From contig JAGCRI010000154.1 in assembly GCA_017964755.1 (NCBI GenBank), forward strand, positions 1 through 12,656: 12,656 bases of DNA. The letters run 5' to 3'. Both the position numbers and the translations under genes were made by a program. This document shows positions 7,159 to 12,656 of this stretch, one piece after another (the stretch's first letter is position 1; each line of letters begins with the position of its first letter). The notes under the pieces were generated by a model, which saw only the letters and a program-made list of their open reading frames with translations, made no database searches and had not been told where the DNA came from. Source of the DNA: Bacteroidales bacterium (lineage in GTDB: Bacteria > Bacteroidota > Bacteroidia > Bacteroidales > WCHB1-69).

Positions 7159-7171
7159 TTCTTCTTGTTTG

Positions 7172-7196
7172 TTTCAGTCTTATTAATAATCTGAAA
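7172..7196. other. Near-palindrome between beta-helix lipoprotein and DUF2490 genes
   Basis: TTTCAG (7172-7177) and CTGAAA (7191-7196) flank an AT-rich core that contains TTATTAATAA, itself palindromic but offset by one base. No T-run follows on the plus strand, so a strong terminator is unlikely. It could be an mRNA hairpin that adjusts the ratio of the two products, or a weak operator. Confidence 0.35.
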
Positions 7197-7210
7197 ATCA
7201 AGTATATATT

Positions 7211-8056
7211 ATGAAAAATAAATTGATAATCCTGATATTTGCAAATCTTATAGCCATTTTCCCTTTCTTAAAAAACAATACTCTTCTTGCCCAGACAGAA
7301 GAAAATCTGAAGCCTGAATTTGGGATGGAACTTTCCGCCGGCTTTGACAAGAAAATCATAAAAGGTCTTCATCTTACAGTTGAAGAGGAGATGCGACTCG
7401 ACAACAATTTCAAAAGTTTTGACCGTTTGCAGACGACAGTGGGTTTAAGTTATAAAGTCCATAAAAATATAAAACTTGGGCTTGCCTACAGAATGATAAA
7501 CCCATACAAAACATCGTCAAAAAGTTTCAAGTTCCAGCATAGGCTGATGTTTGATGTTACGGGCACTTTGCATTTAGGCAAATGGAATCTCTCCTTGAAA
7601 GAGCAGTTCCAGTGGACGTACCATGCCGGCAGCAGCTACAATGTTTACCAATATCCGCGCAACGCCCTCACGCTCAAAAGCCGCCTGATGATCAGATATA
7701 AAGGTCATCACATAGCCGAACCTTACGCCTACGTGGAGTTACGCAACATTTTCAATGCCCCGTCCGTCACAGCGAATTATGACGGCACTTCTTACCTGAC
7801 CGAAGACGGCTACTCCACTGATATGCCCGGATGGTTTATAAACCGGTACGGCAACGCATATATAAATCGGGTGCGCGGCTCAATCGGGGTTAATGTAAAG
7901 GTTCATGAACACCATTCCCTAAAGTTCTACATACTTGGAGATTACGTCCACGATAAAGTGATAGATGCCAATTCAGAGGGGACAAAGCTGAAATCTTATA
8001 ATATTGAAAAGGGCTTCGTAGGCAAGTTCGGGATTGGATATACGATTTCGTATTGA
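7211..8056 (+). CDS. DUF2490 outer-membrane beta-barrel protein
   Basis: A 281-residue protein. Residues 1-27 form a signal peptide, likely cut at LLA before QTEE. The rest alternates short amphipathic strands with charged turns. It matches DUF2490, a Bacteroidota outer-membrane family: EFGMELSAGFDKKIIKGLHLTV near the start, then EEEMRLDNNFKSFDRLQTT, then VGLSYKVHKNIKLGLAYRM. The C-terminus, IGYTISY, ends in an aromatic residue as expected for a barrel recognised by the BAM complex. No enzymatic motif is visible and the family has no agreed function. It lies 52 bp after the beta-helix lipoprotein gene on the same strand without a separate promoter match, so the two products may act together at the outer membrane. 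It converges with the aminopeptidase gene, whose stop is only 14 bp away. Confidence 0.8.
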   Translation: MKNKLIILIFANLIAIFPFLKNNTLLAQTEENLKPEFGMELSAGFDKKIIKGLHLTVEEEMRLDNNFKSFDRLQTTVGLSYKVHKNIKLGLAYRMINPYKTSSKSFKFQHRLMFDVTGTLHLGKWNLSLKEQFQWTYHAGSSYNVYQYPRNALTLKSRLMIRYKGHHIAEPYAYVELRNIFNAPSVTANYDGTSYLTEDGYSTDMPGWFINRYGNAYINRVRGSIGVNVKVHEHHSLKFYILGDYVHDKVIDANSEGTKLKSYNIEKGFVGKFGIGYTISY

Positions 8057-8070
8057 AAATTTATCTGTAA

Positions 8071-10404
8071 CTATTTCTCCACAATCACTTTCTGCACGCA
8101 TACTGTTTTGCCGGAGGAATATACCTTAATGAAATAGTTGCCGTGAGCGAGGCCGCGAACATCCACTTCGGTTACAATTGTCTTCAATGGCAATTTGCGC
8201 ACAGAACGTCCGAGCGAGTCAAACATTTCGGCTTCGTAGGCCGCCCCGCCGTCAGTTTCAATGGTGAATCTGCCGTTTGCAGGATTCGGATAGATTCTAA
8301 ACTGTCCGCTCTGTCGCTCATTAACTCCTGCCGCTGCCGGATTCCCCACACCAAGACAATATTCGCCTGAGCGAAGCTCTTCTGTGCGTATCATTCCGCT
8401 TTTATTCCCATATTTTGTCGTGTGCAATATTTTCCAGTCATCTGCACAATTCTTTCTGTATAATAACACTAAATCATCTGAACTATAAGTGTTTCCACAC
8501 AATTCATAATCCATTTTCGTATTATCTGTGAAATCAAATTTGAATGAAAATTTCCCTGCAAAAAGCGTATCCTGTTCCTCGTCATAAACCACACGCCAGA
8601 AATGGTTATTTGAGATTTTGTAGATATTTGCATTCTGTCCTTTCAGCTCATCAGGGGCGACATAATTATGCTCAACTCTCAAAAATAGAGGTTCTTGCCC
8701 CAGCTTGGTGACAAGCACTGAAAAATCCGCCAATTCGCTCTGTTCGGAAGAGGAAGCGTTAAGGGTGAAATTCCAATCAAGCACGGCGTCAGAAATCTTT
8801 TCATCAAAATCAACAACACCAAACAAAGGCTCCGCGGGAAAATCTGCGTGCAGCACACCAAATTCTCCTGAAAAATAGAACGGATAGGTCTGGCGGATTC
8901 CGTTTTTTGCAAAAAGCGTGATTTCTATGCGGTTGTCATTCCCAAAATTCTGCGCTTTATGAAGCCGTTGGCGCACATAGACACTGTAAGAGTCTCCGCC
9001 GTCAGAAACGATAGAGTCAATGGAAAAATGCAGGAATCCCGGCTGATGCACCCACGCCTCATAAAAAGGTTTCAAATCCTGCCCCGAATAATTTGAAAGA
9101 TAATCGAAAAGCTGCACGCTGTTAACGTTCTTAAAAGCATTGTCGTTCAAAAGCGAAGCCAGCCCGCCGAAAAAGAGCGAGTCGCCGAGATAATTCCGCA
9201 ACGTGTGAACCACGACAGCACCCTTCTGATAAGAATGTGTACCGTATGTGACAGCTTGTGGCACAGAATCCAACGCGAAATATCCTCCATCGTTCAGATG
9301 AGCTTTCTTCAAAGTGGTAACCAGCAAATCTCTTATATAATTCTTATAGCCGTCATTATAAATATCTTCTGAAGGATAAAGTTTTTCAAACACAAGAGCC
9401 GGAGAATATTCGGCGAACCCCTCATTAATCCACATTTCTTCAGCTTTTTCACATGTGATGACATTTCCAAACCATGAGTGCGCAAGCTCGTGCATATAGA
9501 GCTCCTCATAATAAGTGTTCCCATTGACCGCAAAGATAGGATAAGCTATGTTTGTGGCATGTTCCATCGCTCCGCTGGTGAAATTGACTGTGACATAGCC
9601 CACACGCGGCCATTGATACGCGCCGTAACGGGATTCATAGACATGGACAGCGTCGCGCAAATGGGCGAAAGAGCTTGCAATATTCGCTGCCAAAGAAGGA
9701 TGACAATAAATATCTATGGGAATTATCCCGTTTATGCAATGAACAGTATCTTGAATACGGCTATAATTCCCGACCGCAATCGAAGCCAAATATGTCGGTA
9801 TCGGCAGATCGAGTTCCCATTTCCACGATTTTGTGCCGTCAACATTATCGGAAACATCTGTGAGCATTCCGCCACAAACCGCCATTTTGTCTGATGTCGT
9901 GCTGATGTTGCAGGTGTAAGTTGACTTGTCGGTAAATTCGTCGAGACAGGGGAACCACGCGCGACCGAAAGAGTGTGGGAAATCGTACATTGAGACACCA
10001 ATATTAGAACAATATTGTCCCGAATAGATGAAACCGCCGAAAGTGCCCTGCCCTGATGCGGGAACCCCGTGGCAAGCGACATCAACAGTCAATGTGTCAC
10101 CGGCGGAGGACTGTAGTGGAAGCTGGATTTTCAGCGCCGGCGGTGCCTGAATGAAGAGCGCAGACAGTCCGTTCACCGTTACCGAATCCACAGTCAGCGA
10201 TTCCAAATCAAGGGTTATTTCCGTCAGGCCAGCTACTTTCGTAACCAATTTCAAAACTGTATTTCCCGAAATTGTATGATTGGAAAAATCTGTTACAGCG
10301 AGATTTATATCATAATGCGCCACATGAAGAGAATCGGTTCTATGTTGCGCATTAACAGTCATAAAAAATGAAAAAACAATAAGAATTGCGGATATTTTTT
10401 TCAT
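8071..10404 (-). CDS. Secreted M1 zinc aminopeptidase with T9SS sorting domain
   Basis: A 777-residue protein of peptidase family M1, which removes N-terminal residues from peptides. Residues 1-19 are a signal peptide (cut before Q20). The N-terminal beta domain spans about 25-220. The catalytic domain shows SGAMEH (277-282), the zinc site HELAH (H305, E306, H309) with E328 exactly 18 residues later in INEGFAEY, and the likely catalytic tyrosine Y392 in SYQKGA. The exopeptidase motif is GxMEH rather than GxMEN. The catalytic part ends near 455; about 460-700 is a beta-rich region I cannot assign. Residues 702-777 are a type A T9SS sorting domain (RIYPNPANGRF, VDVRGLAHGNYFIKV, QKVIVEK), so the protein should cross the outer membrane and be released or anchored on the surface. 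It faces away from argS across 85 bp. The family call is firm; substrate range is unknown. Confidence 0.93.
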   Translation of the reverse strand: MKKISAILIVFSFFMTVNAQHRTDSLHVAHYDINLAVTDFSNHTISGNTVLKLVTKVAGLTEITLDLESLTVDSVTVNGLSALFIQAPPALKIQLPLQSSAGDTLTVDVACHGVPASGQGTFGGFIYSGQYCSNIGVSMYDFPHSFGRAWFPCLDEFTDKSTYTCNISTTSDKMAVCGGMLTDVSDNVDGTKSWKWELDLPIPTYLASIAVGNYSRIQDTVHCINGIIPIDIYCHPSLAANIASSFAHLRDAVHVYESRYGAYQWPRVGYVTVNFTSGAMEHATNIAYPIFAVNGNTYYEELYMHELAHSWFGNVITCEKAEEMWINEGFAEYSPALVFEKLYPSEDIYNDGYKNYIRDLLVTTLKKAHLNDGGYFALDSVPQAVTYGTHSYQKGAVVVHTLRNYLGDSLFFGGLASLLNDNAFKNVNSVQLFDYLSNYSGQDLKPFYEAWVHQPGFLHFSIDSIVSDGGDSYSVYVRQRLHKAQNFGNDNRIEITLFAKNGIRQTYPFYFSGEFGVLHADFPAEPLFGVVDFDEKISDAVLDWNFTLNASSSEQSELADFSVLVTKLGQEPLFLRVEHNYVAPDELKGQNANIYKISNNHFWRVVYDEEQDTLFAGKFSFKFDFTDNTKMDYELCGNTYSSDDLVLLYRKNCADDWKILHTTKYGNKSGMIRTEELRSGEYCLGVGNPAAAGVNERQSGQFRIYPNPANGRFTIETDGGAAYEAEMFDSLGRSVRKLPLKTIVTEVDVRGLAHGNYFIKVYSSGKTVCVQKVIVEK

Positions 10405-10422
10405 AACCTAAAATTTGGACCC

Positions 10423-10430
10423 CAAAATTA
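10423..10430 (-). promoter_or_regulatory. Possible -7 promoter element for the aminopeptidase gene
   Basis: On the minus strand this reads TAATTTTG, matching TAnnTTTG. It is 18 bases from the ATG at 10404, which would leave a very short leader. No clear TTTG lies 19-21 bp further upstream, so the call is tentative. Confidence 0.4.
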
Positions 10431-10462
10431 GTAAAAAAAGAGACTTTTAAGACATTTTCTTG

Positions 10463-10470
10463 TATATTTG
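10463..10470 (+). promoter_or_regulatory. Likely -7 promoter element for argS
   Basis: TATATTTG matches the Bacteroidota -7 consensus and ends 19 bases before the argS ATG. A -33 TTTG is not evident; ACTTTTA at 10443-10449 is closer than usual. A start near 10477 supports ATG at 10490 as the true translation start. Confidence 0.5.
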
Positions 10471-10489
10471 CAAATTAATCTGAAAAATA

Positions 10490-12337
10490 ATGGAACAGGT
10501 GCAGAGCTTAAAAAGAAACGAAAACACATATATCTTAGGCATTAGCAACTACGACAACATAGAAGCCCAGATTTCATTTGCCTTGGAACAGACTATCAAG
10601 GAACTCTATAATGTTGAAATTGCAGTTGATACGAGCACGATACAGCGCACACGCAAGGACATTTCCGGTGACTTTACAATTGTGGTGTTCCCGTATGTGA
10701 AAATCGCGCGCAAGGCGCCGCCTGTTGTGGCCCAAGAAATTGGCGAAGTCATCTCACACAAGCTCGCCTGCTCTTTCAACGTTGTCAGCGGATTTCTGAA
10801 TCTTACCTTTTTCTCGGAATATTGGATAAATTTCTTGCAGAACCATCTGAAAGACAACCGTTATGGCTTTCAAGAGCATGAAGCTGTCCCACCGATTCTT
10901 ATAGAATATTCGTCACCGAACACTAACAAGCCGCTGCACCTCGGGCACATCCGCAACAACCTGCTCGGCTCGTCTGTCGCGAAAATCTTAGAAGCGTGTG
11001 GCAAAAATGTCATAAAAGTCAACTTAGTGAACGACAGAGGGATACACATCTGCAAATCGATGTTAGCGTGGCTTAAATGGGGTAACGGCGAGACTCCGGA
11101 ATCTTCAGGGTTGAAAGGCGACCATCTAGTAGGGAACTACTATGTGGAGTTCGACAAGCATTACAAGGAAGAAGTTAAAGAGATGATCGCAAACGGGATA
11201 GCAGAAGAAGAGGCAAGCAAGCAGGCGCCACTTCTCCTTGAAGCACAGGACATGCTGCGGCGCTGGGAAAACGGAGACCCTGAAATTGTAGGGCTTTGGC
11301 AGAAAATGAACAACTGGGTTTACCAAGGTTTTGACGAAACATATAAGCGTTTAGGTATAGAATTTGATAAAACTTATTATGAGTCAAATACTTATCTGTT
11401 AGGAAAATCAATAGTGCAAGAAGGTGTTGAGAAAAAAGTTTTCTATAAAAAAGAAGACAACTCGGTGTGGGTTGACCTAACAGAAGAAGGATTTGATGAA
11501 AAGCTGCTGCTACGCAAAGACGGGACATCGGTTTATATGACGCAAGACCTCGGCACAGCACAGCTTCGTTACGACGAGTTCCACCCTCAACAGATGATTT
11601 ATGTTGTAGGTAATGAACAGAACTACCATTTTGATGTTCTGAAACTTGTCTTGGGCAAGAAACTGGGACGAGCCTTCGGGGAGAAGATTTTCCACTTGTC
11701 GTATGGCATGGTTGAGCTCCCGTCAGGCAAGATGAAATCGCGCGAGGGCACCGTTGTTGATGCCGATGACCTTATGGACGAGATGATTTCACAAGCAGCA
11801 ATAGGCACGGCACAACTCGGCAAAACCGATGCCGGCAGTGAGGAGGCCGAAAAGCTGAACGAAATGATAGGATTGGGCGCACTCAAATATTTCATTCTTA
11901 AAGTTGACCCCAAAAAGAACATGCTCTTCAACCCTGAGGAATCAATTGATTTCAACGGCAACACGGCGCCATTCATACAATACACCCACGCAAGAATCAA
12001 ATCGCTATTGCGCAAGGCGGCCGCCGAAGGGATAGTTCTGACCGAACCTGCAAAACTGACCTCCGAATTGTCGGAAACAGAGACAAATCTGATAAAGAGC
12101 CTTTACGAATTCCCGCAAGTTGTCCTCAAAGCCGGCGACACACTCAGTCCGGCACTTATAGCCAATTATGCTTTCGACCTCGCTAAGGATTTCAACCGTT
12201 TCTATCAGGAGACACCTATTTTCAAAGAAGAAAACAGTGAGCTGAAAGTCATTAGGCTTCAAATATCACATCTTATCGCCACCGTATTGAAAAATGCGAT
12301 GAGCCTTCTCGGCATTGATGTACCCGAAAAAATGTAA
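10490..12337 (+). CDS. argS: Arginyl-tRNA synthetase
   Basis: A 615-residue cytoplasmic class I aminoacyl-tRNA synthetase that joins arginine to tRNA-Arg using ATP. The N-terminal tRNA-recognition domain is at about 23-130 (FTIVVFPYVKIARKAPPVVA region). The HIGH signature reads HLGH at 150-153 within SSPNTNKPLHLGHIRNN. The KMSKS counterpart is KMKSR at 414-418 in GKMKSREGTVVDADDL. The C-terminal DALR anticodon-binding domain begins near 490 (FIQYTHARIKSLLR) and ends at MSLLGIDVPEKM. The first 22 or so residues, before the usual family start near NIEAQISFALEQ, are extra. There is no in-frame ATG, GTG or TTG between residue 1 and the domain, and the promoter position fits this start. The BatA-type gene follows after 5 bp, so the two are co-transcribed. 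Confidence 0.97.
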   Translation: MEQVQSLKRNENTYILGISNYDNIEAQISFALEQTIKELYNVEIAVDTSTIQRTRKDISGDFTIVVFPYVKIARKAPPVVAQEIGEVISHKLACSFNVVSGFLNLTFFSEYWINFLQNHLKDNRYGFQEHEAVPPILIEYSSPNTNKPLHLGHIRNNLLGSSVAKILEACGKNVIKVNLVNDRGIHICKSMLAWLKWGNGETPESSGLKGDHLVGNYYVEFDKHYKEEVKEMIANGIAEEEASKQAPLLLEAQDMLRRWENGDPEIVGLWQKMNNWVYQGFDETYKRLGIEFDKTYYESNTYLLGKSIVQEGVEKKVFYKKEDNSVWVDLTEEGFDEKLLLRKDGTSVYMTQDLGTAQLRYDEFHPQQMIYVVGNEQNYHFDVLKLVLGKKLGRAFGEKIFHLSYGMVELPSGKMKSREGTVVDADDLMDEMISQAAIGTAQLGKTDAGSEEAEKLNEMIGLGALKYFILKVDPKKNMLFNPEESIDFNGNTAPFIQYTHARIKSLLRKAAAEGIVLTEPAKLTSELSETETNLIKSLYEFPQVVLKAGDTLSPALIANYAFDLAKDFNRFYQETPIFKEENSELKVIRLQISHLIATVLKNAMSLLGIDVPEKM

Positions 12338-12342
12338 GAACT

Positions 12343-12656
12343 ATGAACTTCGCCAATCCAAATATACTATATGGGCTTTTCGCACTGCTGATACCTGTCA
12401 TAATACATCTGTTCAATTTCAGAAGGTATAAGACTGTATATTTCTCCAATGTGAAAATGCTGCAGGAGATAATGCAGAAGACGCGGCGCGAGTCGCAGAT
12501 ACAGCACCTTATCGCCCTGCTATTGCGCATGATAGCCATAGCCGCCCTTGTGATTGCTTTCGCACAGCCATACATCAAAAATGAAAGCGCCGGCAGCGGC
12601 GAAGGCACACTCGTAACCCTTTTCGTTGACAACTCTTTCTCAATGTCGGCGAACTC
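12343..12656 (+). CDS. BatA / von Willebrand A-domain membrane protein, N-terminal part
   Basis: The frame opens with ATG 5 bp after the argS stop and runs off the window, giving 104 codons. The start MNFANPNILYGLFALLIPVI is the typical BatA N-terminal region: a first membrane segment (about 8-24), the motif HLFNFRRYKTVYFSNV, a basic stretch with KTRRESQIQH, and a second membrane segment (about 54-75). Next comes the first strand of a von Willebrand A domain with a metal-site motif D-x-S-x-S (D96, S98, S100 in FVDNSFSMS). Bacteroidota members are usually several hundred residues with a C-terminal membrane segment; those parts lie outside the window. Bat proteins were named for Bacteroides aerotolerance, but the wider family has no settled role. 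Its link to argS looks like shared transcription and not shared function. Confidence 0.88.
   Translation, partial: MNFANPNILYGLFALLIPVIIHLFNFRRYKTVYFSNVKMLQEIMQKTRRESQIQHLIALLLRMIAIAALVIAFAQPYIKNESAGSGEGTLVTLFVDNSFSMSAN

Noticed and set aside
8057..8070. Bidirectional terminator between the convergent DUF2490 and aminopeptidase genes
   Set aside because: Only 14 bases separate the stops and no inverted repeat was visible there.
9478..9894. A 138-codon plus-strand frame
   Set aside because: It is antisense to the catalytic domain of the M1 aminopeptidase, which has all its motifs intact on the other strand.

Overview
The window looks like chromosomal DNA from a member of the Bacteroidota, most probably the order Bacteroidales. 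The evidence is a secreted protease ending in a type IX secretion (T9SS) sorting domain, a BT_3928-type DoxX/MauE protein, a DUF2490 barrel, an argS-BatA gene pair, and upstream regions carrying the Bacteroidota -7 element TAnnTTTG in place of an E. coli-type -10. The genus cannot be fixed from the sequence. Eight or nine protein genes fill most of the window. No tRNA, rRNA, CRISPR array or complete insertion sequence was seen.

Left edge (1-678): the last 69 codons of a PD-(D/E)XK nuclease / Rpn-type transposase-like protein, followed by about 470 bp without a convincing gene. That stretch holds at least six hairpins spaced close to 59 bp apart (254-575), and it is the least explained part of the window.

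Minus-strand cluster (679-5210): read from right to left, a POT-family di/tripeptide:proton symporter, a flavodoxin-fold NAD(P)H oxidoreductase carrying an N-terminal signal peptide, a DoxX/MauE-like membrane protein with a thioredoxin-like C-terminal domain, and an LpxL/HtrB-like acyltransferase. Gaps are 38, 17 and 13 bp, so one transcript is likely. A well-formed Bacteroidota promoter sits at 5300-5332. The cluster combines peptide uptake, envelope redox functions and lipid acylation.

Plus-strand pair (5449-8056): a lipoprotein predicted to fold as a right-handed beta-helix of the Cthe_2159 type, with a Gly/Pro-rich repeat tail, followed by a DUF2490 outer-membrane barrel protein. They probably form a cell-surface module.

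Right part (8071-12656): a T9SS-secreted M1 zinc aminopeptidase on the minus strand, then, divergently, argS (arginyl-tRNA synthetase) and the first 104 codons of a BatA/von Willebrand A-domain membrane protein 5 bp downstream. The secreted aminopeptidase and the peptide symporter would fit an extracellular peptide-scavenging lifestyle, although they are not co-transcribed.

Most of the window is ordinary Bacteroidales gene content. The points most worth a second look are the regular hairpin array, the exported flavodoxin-fold enzyme within its operon, and the beta-helix lipoprotein/barrel pair.
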